Assembly (NCBI GenBank): GCA_038259365.1
Contig: JBBSOW010000060.1
Location: 1-18,027, forward strand
Length of the DNA stretch: 18,027 bases
Origin: JBBSOW01 sp038259365
GTDB taxonomy: Bacteria > Actinomycetota > Actinomycetes > Propionibacteriales > Propionibacteriaceae
Reading direction: 5' to 3'
Made by a program: the position numbers and the translations under genes. Below are positions 6,779 through 14,013 of this stretch, one piece after another; within the stretch, counting starts at the first letter, position 1, and the number at the start of each line of letters is the position of its first letter. The notes beneath the pieces are model-generated. The model was given only the letters and a program-made list of their open reading frames with translations, did no database searches and was not told where the DNA came from.

Positions 6779-7738
6779 GTGGCTAACGCCGCGGTCAAAC
6801 AACAGTCCGCCAAGCCCTCCCCGGCGCCCGCCGGGCGTGGCCGAAAGCGGCGCAAGCTGCAAAAGCTGTCCAGGCGGGACAAGACCGTTCTGGGCGTCAT
6901 GGTGGGAATTCCGACGCTGATCCAGGCCGGCCTGATCTGGATCCCGATGTTGCTGTCCGTCGGCCTCTCCTTCGCCCGGTGGAACGGCCTCGCCATCGAG
7001 GACATCAGGAGCGCCAAACTGGCCAACTACAAATTCGTGACAGAGGTCTACCCGCCGTTTTGGCCGGCGGTGCAGCACAACATCATCTGGTTGTTGTTCC
7101 TCGCGCTGATCGCGACGCCCATCGGGCTGTTCCTCGCCGTCCTGCTCGATCAAAACATCCGCGGCAGCCGCATCTACCAGAGCGTGTTCTTCGTTCCCGT
7201 GATGCTCTCCCTGCCGCTGGTCGGCATCGTGTGGCAACTCATGTACGCCCGCAACGAGGGCCTGATCAACAACGTCCTGGGCACATCGGGAACGGCGGGC
7301 GCCGTCGACTGGTTCGGCGAACCCAGCATCAACCTGTGGGCCGCCCTAGTAGCGGCCACCTGGCGGCACGCCGGCTACATCATGGTGCTGTACCTAGCCG
7401 GCCTCAAGGGGGTCGACCCCGCCCTGCGGGAGGCGTCGGCCATCGACGGGGCCAGCGCGACGCAAACCTTTTTTCACGTGGTCTTCCCGGCGATGAAGCC
7501 GATCAACATCGTCGTGGTGGTCATCACCATCATCGAGGCCCTGCGCGCCTTCGACATCGTCTACATCATCAACAAGGGCACCAACGGCCTCGAGCTCATC
7601 AGCGCCCTGGTCGTGCAGAACCTCGTCGGAGAGGGGCAGGTGATCGGCGTCGGGTCGGCGCTCGCCGTCATGCTGCTGGTGGTCTCCCTGGTGCCCATCA
7701 CCATCTACCTATCCCGCACCTTCAGAGCCGAGGACTGA
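6779..7738 (+). CDS. Sugar ABC transporter permease, MalF type
   Basis: This 319-residue integral membrane protein forms half of the importer's transmembrane channel. A basic N-terminal tail (residues 20-34, GRKRRKLQK...) precedes the first helix at about 38-64, and five more helices follow. The EAA loop that docks to the ATPase is at 218-237, EASAIDGASATQTFFHVVFP, close to consensus. The start is GTG, two bases after the stop of the binding protein, with AAGG seven bases upstream inside the preceding gene, so translation is probably coupled. It lacks the long periplasmic loop of E. coli MalF, as is usual in Gram-positive sugar importers. Confidence 0.94.
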   Translation: MANAAVKQQSAKPSPAPAGRGRKRRKLQKLSRRDKTVLGVMVGIPTLIQAGLIWIPMLLSVGLSFARWNGLAIEDIRSAKLANYKFVTEVYPPFWPAVQHNIIWLLFLALIATPIGLFLAVLLDQNIRGSRIYQSVFFVPVMLSLPLVGIVWQLMYARNEGLINNVLGTSGTAGAVDWFGEPSINLWAALVAATWRHAGYIMVLYLAGLKGVDPALREASAIDGASATQTFFHVVFPAMKPINIVVVVITIIEALRAFDIVYIINKGTNGLELISALVVQNLVGEGQVIGVGSALAVMLLVVSLVPITIYLSRTFRAED

Positions 7739-7741
7739 GCC

Positions 7742-8692
7742 ATGAGCCAACCATCACGGTCCACGACGACCGACGGTGACGAGGTCGCGCTGGCCAAAGA
7801 ACCGCTGTCCGGCGGCGGCAAGACCGACGCCACCAAGCGGGTCAAGAAGAAGCACTACGGCACCCACCTGGTGCTGATCGCGCTCGGGGTTATGTGGCTC
7901 GTCCCGCTCGTCTGGACGATCTACACCGCCCTGCGGCCCAAGGCCGAGACCGACCGGCTGGGTTATTTCAGCGTCGGCGGCCAATACGGCTTCGACAACT
8001 TCGCCAGGGCCTGGAACCAGGCGGGGCTCTCGACCTATTTCATGAACTCCTTGATCATCACGGTGCCCACGGTGTTGTTGACGCTGCTCTTCGCAACGAT
8101 GATGGCGTTCGCGGTCAGCCGGTTCACCTGGAAGTTCAACATCACGCTGCTGATCATGTTCACCGCGGGCAACCTGCTGCCGCCCCAGGTGTTGGCCGCT
8201 CCGCTGTTCGCGATGTTCAAGTTCACCCCGCTCCCGTTGAGCGTCAGCGATTCGGGAAACCTGCTGAACACCTACTACTCGGTGATCATGGTGAACACCG
8301 CCTTCCAGGTCGGCTTTTGCACCTTCGTGCTGTCCAACTACATGAAGGCGCTGCCGGGCGAGCTCACCGAGGCCGCGTTGGTGGACGGGGCCGGGGTGTG
8401 GAAGCAGTACTGGAGCATCATCATGCCGCTGTGCCGGCCGGCCCTGGCCGCGCTGGGCACCCTGGAGGTCATCTTCATCTACAACGACTTCTTCTGGCCG
8501 CTGCTGTTCATCCAAAGCGGCGATCGGCTCCCCATCACCACGGGAATCAAGAACCTGCAGGGTCAATACTTCTCCGACTACAACCTCATCGCCGCCGGGG
8601 CGACCCTGACCATCATTCCCACCCTCGTCGTCTACTTCGCGCTGCAAAAGCAGTTCGTCGCCGGGCTGACCCTGGGCGCGAACAAGGGATAG
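7742..8692 (+). CDS. Sugar ABC transporter permease, MalG type
   Basis: This 316-residue protein is the second permease subunit. A hydrophilic N-tail of about 40 residues leads into six helices, the first at about 41-63. The EAA loop starts at E210, EAALVDGAGVWKQYWSIIMP, matching the MalG consensus. The C-terminus ends in QKQFVAGLTLGANKG, the typical GLTxGAxKG tail. The ATG is three bases after the MalF-type stop with GAGGA seven bases upstream. The operon ends here: the next gene is on the opposite strand with its stop three bases away, and no ATP-binding subunit follows. A multitask ATPase of the MsmX/MsiK type encoded elsewhere would have to energise transport; this is inferred from the family. 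Confidence 0.94.
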   Translation: MSQPSRSTTTDGDEVALAKEPLSGGGKTDATKRVKKKHYGTHLVLIALGVMWLVPLVWTIYTALRPKAETDRLGYFSVGGQYGFDNFARAWNQAGLSTYFMNSLIITVPTVLLTLLFATMMAFAVSRFTWKFNITLLIMFTAGNLLPPQVLAAPLFAMFKFTPLPLSVSDSGNLLNTYYSVIMVNTAFQVGFCTFVLSNYMKALPGELTEAALVDGAGVWKQYWSIIMPLCRPALAALGTLEVIFIYNDFFWPLLFIQSGDRLPITTGIKNLQGQYFSDYNLIAAGATLTIIPTLVVYFALQKQFVAGLTLGANKG

Positions 8693-8695
8693 TTC

Positions 8696-9502
8696 CTAGG
8701 CGATAGCGACGATCTGCCCGTGCGGCAGAGCGATCCACCCGTCGGGGTCGGCGGTCCAGTCCCGCCACGCCCGCGAGATGTCCTCGAGCTCGGCCCGGGT
8801 GGCCAGGTTCTCTTCGATGGCCTGGCGAGCGAGCGCGGAGGTGAGGATCCGGTCGGCCCACATTCCTCCCCAGTACTGGCGGTCTTCTGGCTCGGCGAAG
8901 CACCACACGCTCGCGCTGGGGTACACCTCGGTGAAGCCCGCCTCGCGGGCCCAGGCGTGCAGCCGACGGCCAGCGTCGGGCTCGCCCCCGTTGGCTCGGG
9001 CCGCCTCTTGGTAGATCTCCATCCAGCGATCGATCGCGGGAATCGGCGGGTGCCAGATGAAGCCGTGATAGTCGCTGTCCCGGGCCGCGACGACGCCGCC
9101 GGGACGGGACACCCGGCGCATCTCGCGCAGCGCCTGCACCGGATCCGCCACGTGCTGCAGCACCTGGTGGGCGTGGACGACGTCGAAGGTGTCGTCGGCG
9201 AACGTCAGGCCGTGCACGTCACCCACCGTGAGATCGGCCTCGATGCCGCGCTCGGTCAACGTGGCGCGGGTCAGCTCCAGCGCCTCCTCGGTGGCCTCCA
9301 GCGCGGTGATTCGTCCGGGGGCGATCAGCTCGGCCAGGTCGGCGGTGATCGTTCCGGGTCCGGAGCCGACGTCGAGCACGCTCATCCCGCTGCTCAGCCG
9401 GGGGAGCAGGTAGGCGGCGGAGTTCTCGGCCGTCCGCCAGCGGTGCGAGCGCAGGACCGATTCGCCATGGCCGTGGGTGTAGCGAGGTGTCGAGGTGCCC
9501 AT
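8696..9502 (-). CDS. Class I SAM-dependent methyltransferase
   Basis: This 268-residue cytosolic protein is a Rossmann-fold methyltransferase of the UbiE/Methyltransf_11/25 group. Motif I is VLDVGSGPGT (residues 42-51), the acidic residue that binds the SAM ribose is E69 in ITALEAT, motif II/III includes FDVVHAHQVLQHVADPVQAL, and RPGGVVAARD is the post-motif loop. The C-terminal half (WHPPIPAIDRWMEIYQEAAR onward) is specific to an uncharacterised actinobacterial subgroup. It lies 41 bp downstream of the histidine kinase on the same strand but has its own -10 candidate (TAGCGT, six bases before the ATG) and no Shine-Dalgarno sequence, suggesting a separate leaderless transcript. Its stop is three bases from the convergent permease stop. 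The substrate is unknown. Confidence 0.88.
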   Translation of the reverse strand: MGTSTPRYTHGHGESVLRSHRWRTAENSAAYLLPRLSSGMSVLDVGSGPGTITADLAELIAPGRITALEATEEALELTRATLTERGIEADLTVGDVHGLTFADDTFDVVHAHQVLQHVADPVQALREMRRVSRPGGVVAARDSDYHGFIWHPPIPAIDRWMEIYQEAARANGGEPDAGRRLHAWAREAGFTEVYPSASVWCFAEPEDRQYWGGMWADRILTSALARQAIEENLATRAELEDISRAWRDWTADPDGWIALPHGQIVAIA

Positions 9503-9508
9503 GGCTCG

Positions 9509-9514
9509 ACGCTA
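9509..9514 (-). promoter_or_regulatory. -10 hexamer TAGCGT, leaderless start candidate
   Basis: On the minus strand TAGCGT ends six bases before the methyltransferase ATG, the same geometry as at the osmoprotectant-binding gene. No ribosome-binding site is present between them. Confidence 0.42.
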
Positions 9515-9543
9515 GGCCGCGCAACCGGTGGACGCGAGGTGTC

Positions 9544-11034
9544 TCAGTGGCCGGTCGGGAGGAGCACGCGGAACCGGGTTTGGCCCGGGCCGCTCTCGAC
9601 CTCCACTCGGCCGCCGTGAGCGGTCACCACGGCGGCGACGATGGCCAGCCCGAGGCCCGTCGAGGACGAGCCCTCGGCCCGCGTTCGCGAGGAATCGGCC
9701 CGGGTGAAGCGCTCGAACGCGTGCGGTGCAAGTTCGGGGGAGAGGCCGGGCCCATCGTCGATCACGTCGATGGTGATCCACCCGTCGTCGGCGCGTAGCC
9801 GGGCAAGAACGTGGGTGCCGTCCGGGGTGTGGGTGCGGGCGTTGCCCAACAGGTTGGCCACGACCTGCTGCAACCGGTGAGAATCCACCCTCGCCTCCAC
9901 CGGCTCGGGCGGCAGATCGAGGCTCCAGCGGTGCCCCGATCCCGCGACGCGGGCGTCGTTGACGGCGTCGATGACCAGGCTCGTGACATCGGTGCGAGTC
10001 AGCTCCAGGGCGCCGGGCGCGTCCTGCTGGGCGGTGTCCGCGGCCGCGTCCAGTCGGGCCAGGAGCAACAAGTCCTCCACCAGCCGGCTCATGCGTTCCG
10101 CCTCGGATTCCACCCGGCCGATGGCGTAGATGGTGTCTTCGGACAGTTCGGCGCGGTGCCGGCGGGTGAGTTCGGCGTAGCCGCGGATGGCGGCCAACGG
10201 ATTGCGGAGCTCGTGCGAGGCGTCGGCGACGAACCGCCGCACGTTGGTCTCCGAGGCCTGCCGGGCGGCCAGGGCCCCCTCGACGTTGTCGATCATGTGG
10301 TTGAGAGCGAAGCCGACCTGTCCCACCTCGTTACGTGGATCGGCGTCGAGGGCGGGGACCCGGATCGACAGGTCGACCTCGCCGGAATCCAGCTTCTGGG
10401 CCGAGACCTGATGGGCCGTGTTCGCCAGCCGGTTGAGCGGCCGCAGGCTGCGGATGACCACCGCCCGAACCGCGATGGCCGAGCCCAGGAGGGCAAGCAG
10501 GGTGATCAACGCCTCCAACCCGATGAGGCGGGCCAAGGTGGCGTCGGTTTGAGCCAACGGGATGCCGACGATGATCGCCCGCTTGCCGCGTTGAAACGCG
10601 ACGACGCGGTAGCGTCCCAGCTCCTCCAGTGTGATGGACTGGATCTTGCCGATCGGCGGGAGCGCCACCAACCGGTTCACGGCGGCGGTGGGGGTGACGG
10701 TGGCCGATCCGGCCTCGGTGAGGATGTCGGCGACGACATAGTTTGGGTAGACCCGGACCACGATGGTGCCGATGGGTTGCCCGGCGCCCTCGACGCTCGG
10801 AGGAGGGCGTCCCGCCCCGTTGCGTTGGCCACCCGGCTGCAACCGGGAGACGGCCGCCCCCAGCTGACCGTCCACCGCGTTGGTGAGGAGTTGCGCCACG
10901 ACGAGGGTGGTGATGGTGCTGAGCAGGACGGCCACGCAGGCGGTCAGCAGCACCACCCGCACCACGAGTCGGCGACCCAAGGTGCCCGGGCCCAAGGGTC
11001 GAGGACGAGCGGGGGCGCTCGGTTGCGCGTCCAA
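9544..11034 (-). CDS. Sensor histidine kinase (PhoR/TcrY-like)
   Basis: This membrane sensor kinase, about 496 residues from a TTG at 11034, partners the response regulator upstream. Helix 1 spans about 24-52, an extracytoplasmic sensor part about 53-165, helix 2 about 166-195, then a HAMP linker to about 258. The phosphoacceptor is H274 in FVADASHELRNPLAAIRGYA. The ATPase domain has the N-box N398 in NLLGNARTHTPDG, the G1 box DDGPG (426-430) and the G2 region ending STGLGLAIV. The frame stays open well upstream, but that part overlaps the regulator gene and is only its shadow. There is no ATG or GTG after the regulator stop before helix 1, so the start is uncertain: TTG at 11034 or TTG at 10980. 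The ligand is unknown; the sensor part is rich in Pro, Gly and Arg at residues 66-86. Confidence 0.92.
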   Translation of the reverse strand: MDAQPSAPARPRPLGPGTLGRRLVVRVVLLTACVAVLLSTITTLVVAQLLTNAVDGQLGAAVSRLQPGGQRNGAGRPPPSVEGAGQPIGTIVVRVYPNYVVADILTEAGSATVTPTAAVNRLVALPPIGKIQSITLEELGRYRVVAFQRGKRAIIVGIPLAQTDATLARLIGLEALITLLALLGSAIAVRAVVIRSLRPLNRLANTAHQVSAQKLDSGEVDLSIRVPALDADPRNEVGQVGFALNHMIDNVEGALAARQASETNVRRFVADASHELRNPLAAIRGYAELTRRHRAELSEDTIYAIGRVESEAERMSRLVEDLLLLARLDAAADTAQQDAPGALELTRTDVTSLVIDAVNDARVAGSGHRWSLDLPPEPVEARVDSHRLQQVVANLLGNARTHTPDGTHVLARLRADDGWITIDVIDDGPGLSPELAPHAFERFTRADSSRTRAEGSSSTGLGLAIVAAVVTAHGGRVEVESGPGQTRFRVLLPTGH

Positions 11035-11045
11035 GATCGCGCTGC

Positions 11046-11780
11046 CTAACCGGCCGGGCGAAGGACGTAACCCGCGCCGCGCATCGTGTGGATCATCGGC
11101 GGCCGATCCGCATCGATCTTCTTGCGCAGGTAGGAGATGTAGAGCTCGACGATGTTGGCCTGGCCGCCGAAATCGTAGTTCCACACCCGGTCGAGGATCT
11201 GGGCCTTGCTGAGCACACGCCTGGGGTTGCGCATGAGGTAGCGCAGCAACTCGAACTCGGTGGCGGTGAGCGCGATGTCCGACCCGCCCCGAGTCACCTC
11301 GTGGGAGTCCTCGTCGAGGCTCAGGTCCCCCACGACGAGGGTTGCCTCGAGACGCGCGAGGTGGGCGCCGCTGCGCCGCAGCATGCCGCGCAGCCGGGCG
11401 ATCAACTCCTCCAACGAGAACGGCTTGGTCACGTAGTCGTCCCCGCCGGCGGTCAAGCCGCCGATCCGATCCTCGACGGCGTCCTTGGCGGTCAAGAAGA
11501 CCACGGGGATCTCCGGCTGATCCGCCCGGACGCGACGCAGCACCTCCAACCCGTCGAAGTCGGGCAGCATCATGTCCAAGACGATCGCGTCGGGGTGAAA
11601 CTCCCGTGCCTTGCGCACGGCCTCGACGCCGGTGGCCGCGGTCGATACTTGCCAACCCTCGTACCGCATCGCCATGGCCAGCAGCTCGGTCAGGCTGGGC
11701 TCGTCGTCGACGGCGAGCACGCGCACCGGGTTGCCGTCGGGCCGGGTCAGCGGGGCCTGGGCGGGATCGAAGCGCGTCAT
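11046..11780 (-). CDS. OmpR/PhoB-family response regulator (PhoP/TcrX-like)
   Basis: This 244-residue DNA-binding regulator has a receiver domain with D25-D26, phosphoacceptor D69 in VLDMMLP, T97 and K119. The winged-helix domain ends in YDFGGQANIVELYISYLRKK and HTMRGAGYVLRPAG, very close to mycobacterial PhoP and TcrX. I chose the ATG at 11780: the frame is open 162 bp further, but that part is not homologous and crosses the preceding gene's end. A GGGTGG lies close upstream. The kinase gene follows with an 11-bp gap. Three TCACAG-like repeats 34-62 bp before the ATG suggest that the protein controls its own gene. The physiological signal is unknown. Confidence 0.95.
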   Translation of the reverse strand: MTRFDPAQAPLTRPDGNPVRVLAVDDEPSLTELLAMAMRYEGWQVSTAATGVEAVRKAREFHPDAIVLDMMLPDFDGLEVLRRVRADQPEIPVVFLTAKDAVEDRIGGLTAGGDDYVTKPFSLEELIARLRGMLRRSGAHLARLEATLVVGDLSLDEDSHEVTRGGSDIALTATEFELLRYLMRNPRRVLSKAQILDRVWNYDFGGQANIVELYISYLRKKIDADRPPMIHTMRGAGYVLRPAG

Positions 11781-11813
11781 GCCACCCAGCTTGTCACCAC
11801 CACGCGAGAGCAG

Positions 11814-11842
11814 ACTGTGTGAATCCTGTGAAAGCACTGTGA
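11814..11842 (-). promoter_or_regulatory. Triple direct repeat, probable PhoP-like regulator box
   Basis: On the minus strand TCACAGT (11842-11836), TCACAGG (11831-11825) and ACACAGT (11820-11814) are separated by four-base spacers GCTT and ATTC, giving an exact 11-bp period. M. tuberculosis PhoP binds the direct repeat TCACAGC-N4-TCACAGC, and OmpR-family dimers bind head to tail at this period. The site is 34 bp upstream of the regulator's own start, so autoregulation is the natural reading. The repeats are seen directly; binding is inferred. Confidence 0.75.
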
Positions 11843-11859
11843 GACAGGACCGGCGAGAC

Positions 11860-12312
11860 TCAGGCGGGCTCGTTGACCTCGGCATCGTCCTCGGAATCGG
11901 AGGAGCGTCCAAACAACTGGTCGACGGCCGCCCGGCCGGCACCGAAGACGGTCAACAGCAGGCTGACCGACGCGGTGACGGCGGCGTACTCCCAGCCGCC
12001 GTTGCCCAACAGAGGACCGTTGGAACCACTGATGAAGGCAATGCTCAAGATGGCCTGCAGGAGGAACAGAAACGCCACCGCGGGGGTAAGGAGTCCGAAG
12101 ATCAGCAGTAGCCCACCGGCCAGCTCCAGGATGGTGCTGCCCCAGGCGAAAACTCCGGGCGAGGGCACCCCGGCTTCGGTGAAGGTCTGCACCTGGCGGC
12201 CGATCCCGTCGATCTGCCAGCGCTGCCAGCCGTGCAACACCATGACGGTGCCGAGCACGAGCCGCGCAGCCAAGAGCGCGATGTCGCGCAGAACATGGAT
12301 GAAACCCGCCAT
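11860..12312 (-). CDS. DoxX-family membrane protein
   Basis: This 150-residue protein has four predicted membrane helices, at about 8-28, 54-74, 77-95 and 108-126, and an acidic tail (SSDSEDDAEVNEPA). RLVLGTVMVLHGWQRW in helix 1 and LELAGGLLLIFGLLTP in helix 2 are DoxX/DUF-type signatures. The ATG at 12312 is fixed by a strong GGGAGGT four bases upstream. A TAGCTT hexamer (minus strand, 12340-12335) could be its -10 element. DoxX-like proteins have been linked to redox and thiol stress in actinobacteria; the role here is unknown. It precedes the two-component genes on the same strand with a 79-bp gap that holds the direct-repeat box. Confidence 0.88.
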   Translation of the reverse strand: MAGFIHVLRDIALLAARLVLGTVMVLHGWQRWQIDGIGRQVQTFTEAGVPSPGVFAWGSTILELAGGLLLIFGLLTPAVAFLFLLQAILSIAFISGSNGPLLGNGGWEYAAVTASVSLLLTVFGAGRAAVDQLFGRSSDSEDDAEVNEPA

Positions 12313-12439
12313 AGCTACCTCCCGATAGATGATCAAGCTAAGCAGGTCGCGCCGCCGAGCTGGTCGTCGGCGCGCGGGACGGGCGTGACCCGGGGGTGTC
12401 GCTGGATGTCGAACCCGCTCGAGGTGGCAGCATCGAGGG

Positions 12440-12964
12440 GTGACGATCCTGCGGCCGTGGTCCCCCGACGACGTGGCGATGCTGCTGGCGGCCCGTCGCT
12501 CGCCGGAATTGGCCGAGCACGTCGTCGGCATCAACGACGCCATCGACGCCCGAGGCTGGGTGCGGGAGAGAGCCCTCGACGGCAGCGGGCATTGGTGGGC
12601 GATCGCGCCCTCCGCGGAGGCGATCGCGATCGGCGGCGTGGCCCTGTACCGCCTGGATCGCCTCCGCTCCTGCGCGAGCCTGGCCTACTGGGTGTTGCCC
12701 GAACACCGCCACCGCGGCCACGCGAGGCTGGCCGCTCAAACGGTGGCGGACTGGGCGCTGAGGCAGGGCTGGTACCGCCTCGAGCTGGAGCACCGCCGAG
12801 ACAACGCCGCGTCCGCCCGGGTCGCCGAGTCGGCCGGTTTCGCCTGGGAGGGCCTCGCTAGGGAGCGCGACGTCGTCGACGGCGTCCGCCACGATCTGGT
12901 CTTGCGGGGCCGGTTGGCCGGCGACCGGGGCCCCCAGTTCGAGCCCGCCGACCTGGCGGAGTAG
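12440..12964 (+). CDS. GNAT-family N-acetyltransferase (RimJ/RimL-like)
   Basis: This 174-residue protein transfers an acetyl group from acetyl-CoA to an amine, often a protein N-terminus in this subgroup. TILRPWSPDD opens the fold as in RimJ/RimL-like enzymes. The acetyl-CoA pyrophosphate loop is R90-x2-G93-x-A95 in PEHRHRGHARLAA, and ELEHRRDNAASARVAESAGF is the conserved NxxSxxVxExxGF segment. The start is GTG; GAGGTGG lies 12 bases upstream, a long but possible spacing. The gene is divergent from the DoxX-like gene and shares its 127-bp upstream region. The target is unknown. Confidence 0.9.
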   Translation: MTILRPWSPDDVAMLLAARRSPELAEHVVGINDAIDARGWVRERALDGSGHWWAIAPSAEAIAIGGVALYRLDRLRSCASLAYWVLPEHRHRGHARLAAQTVADWALRQGWYRLELEHRRDNAASARVAESAGFAWEGLARERDVVDGVRHDLVLRGRLAGDRGPQFEPADLAE

Positions 12965-13182
12965 TCTCCAAGCTCCCAGTCCGAATGTGCTGTTGAACCC
13001 AATTCCCCCTCGCCAGGGCTGCCACGCAAGTTCGTGGGCGCCGACGCCCGCCCGATCGTCTTGCCCCCGATGCCCGCCTGCGCTTGGATCCAACCACGAT
13101 CACGACAGCGCGGCCTTTGCCATCCACCTCGCCACCGCACTCCTGGTATCGGGCTCGCCGCCTTCGCTAACTGGCGCTATCC
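12965..13182. other. Convergent intergenic region with small hairpins
   Basis: This 218-bp gap separates the GNAT gene from the convergent CitE-like gene. CCACG-CAAGTT-CGTGG (13022-13037) and GGGCG-CCGA-CGCCC (13036-13049) form two neighbouring, mutually exclusive stems without a T-run, so factor-independent termination is doubtful. Near its right end, CTAACTGGCG (13167-13176) is echoed by CTACTGGCG (13184 on), which contains the CitE-like stop codon. I recognise no gene in any frame. Confidence 0.35.
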
Positions 13183-14013
13183 CTACTGGCGATTTCCTTC
13201 GGCGACCGCCAGCACCACCCTTGCCTGCTCGACCATCGCCCGGTCGAGGAAGCTGCCGTCGTCCAGCACGAACACGCCCGCGCCGGCGTGCTCTGCGGCG
13301 GCCACCCGCTCCAGCACTCGATGCGCACGGTCCACCTCCTCGACGGAGGGCAGGAATGCCTCACGGATCGGCGCCAGCTGGGCCGGATGGATGGCCGCGC
13401 GTCCCAGGAAGCCCAACGCTCGCCCGGTCCGGCAGGATGCGACCAGCCCAGCCTCGTCGCGCAGGCGGGTGTACACCGACATCATCGGTGACGGTAATCC
13501 TGCGGCCCGGGCGGCCGTCACGATCCGGCTACGCGCCCACGTCAGGCCGGTGTCGTCGGCAACCCGCAGGTCCGAGCGAAGGTCCGCCTCCCCAAGCCCG
13601 AGGGATACAATTTCCGAGGCTGCGGTGGCCAGTTTGAAGGCGCACTCGACCCCGAGTGCGGACTCCACCAGCAAGTGCAACGCCCGCTGGGGCGCCGCGG
13701 CTACCAGGTCACGGACCTGCGCGGCGCTCTCCGTCTTGGGGCACCGCACTTCTACTGTTCTGGGTAAACCGTTGACCATAGCGACATCATCGTTATGCCA
13801 TGGCGTGCTGGGGTGATTGAGGCGCACCTGCACGGCCCGGTCCACGTCGGCGAGCAGCTCGGCGGTGCGGTCGCGCGCCTGGGCTTTTCGGGCTGCAGTG
13901 ACGGCGTCCTCGAGGTCGACCGCGACGATGTCGGCCGTTGAGGTGAGTGCTTTGGCTACCCGGTCGGGTCTGTCGCCAGGCACGTACAGCAGGGTGAGCG
14001 CGGGCGTGGTCAT
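13183..14013 (-). CDS. HpcH/HpaI-family CoA-ester lyase (CitE-like)
   Basis: This 276-residue cytosolic protein belongs to the CitE-like beta-hydroxyacyl-CoA lyases, Mg-dependent barrels that cleave compounds such as citramalyl-CoA or malyl-CoA to acetyl-CoA and an oxo acid. Family residues are seen at VDLEDAV (32-38), R64 in QVRLN, E117 in LLVESALGVE, D144 in GEADLRSDL, and IHPAQ (208-212) with GFLGR before it. The usual GxEDL appears as GEADL, and K before the IHP motif is replaced by R, so the substrate may differ. Length is normal. The start overlaps the CoA-transferase stop as ATGA, so the two are translationally coupled, which argues for consecutive steps: CoA activation then C-C cleavage. 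Confidence 0.88.
   Translation of the reverse strand: MTTPALTLLYVPGDRPDRVAKALTSTADIVAVDLEDAVTAARKAQARDRTAELLADVDRAVQVRLNHPSTPWHNDDVAMVNGLPRTVEVRCPKTESAAQVRDLVAAAPQRALHLLVESALGVECAFKLATAASEIVSLGLGEADLRSDLRVADDTGLTWARSRIVTAARAAGLPSPMMSVYTRLRDEAGLVASCRTGRALGFLGRAAIHPAQLAPIREAFLPSVEEVDRAHRVLERVAAAEHAGAGVFVLDDGSFLDRAMVEQARVVLAVAEGNRQ

Noticed and set aside
7754..8647. 297-residue open frame antisense to the MalG-type permease
   Set aside because: It is a Gly/Glu/Arg/His-rich shadow of a convincing membrane protein.
11035..11655. Upstream extension of the histidine kinase to a 703-residue protein
   Set aside because: The extra part overlaps the response-regulator gene in another frame and reads as an Arg-rich shadow; kinase homology begins near helix 1.
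11781..11942. 54-codon upstream extension of the response regulator
   Set aside because: It would cross the direct-repeat box and the 3' end of the DoxX-like gene and has no homology; receiver domain and start signal fit the ATG at 11780.
12313..12543. 77-codon upstream extension of the DoxX-like protein
   Set aside because: The strong GGGAGGT directly before the ATG at 12312 and the start of membrane helix 1 decide for the shorter form; the extension overlaps the divergent GNAT gene.
13022..13049. Rho-independent terminator between the GNAT and CitE-like genes
   Set aside because: The stems are short, overlap each other and are not followed by a T-run on either strand.
13034..13816. 260-residue open frame on the plus strand
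   Set aside because: Most of it is antisense to the CitE-like lyase, whose family motifs are clear; the peptide is Ser/Arg/Thr-rich and unrecognisable.
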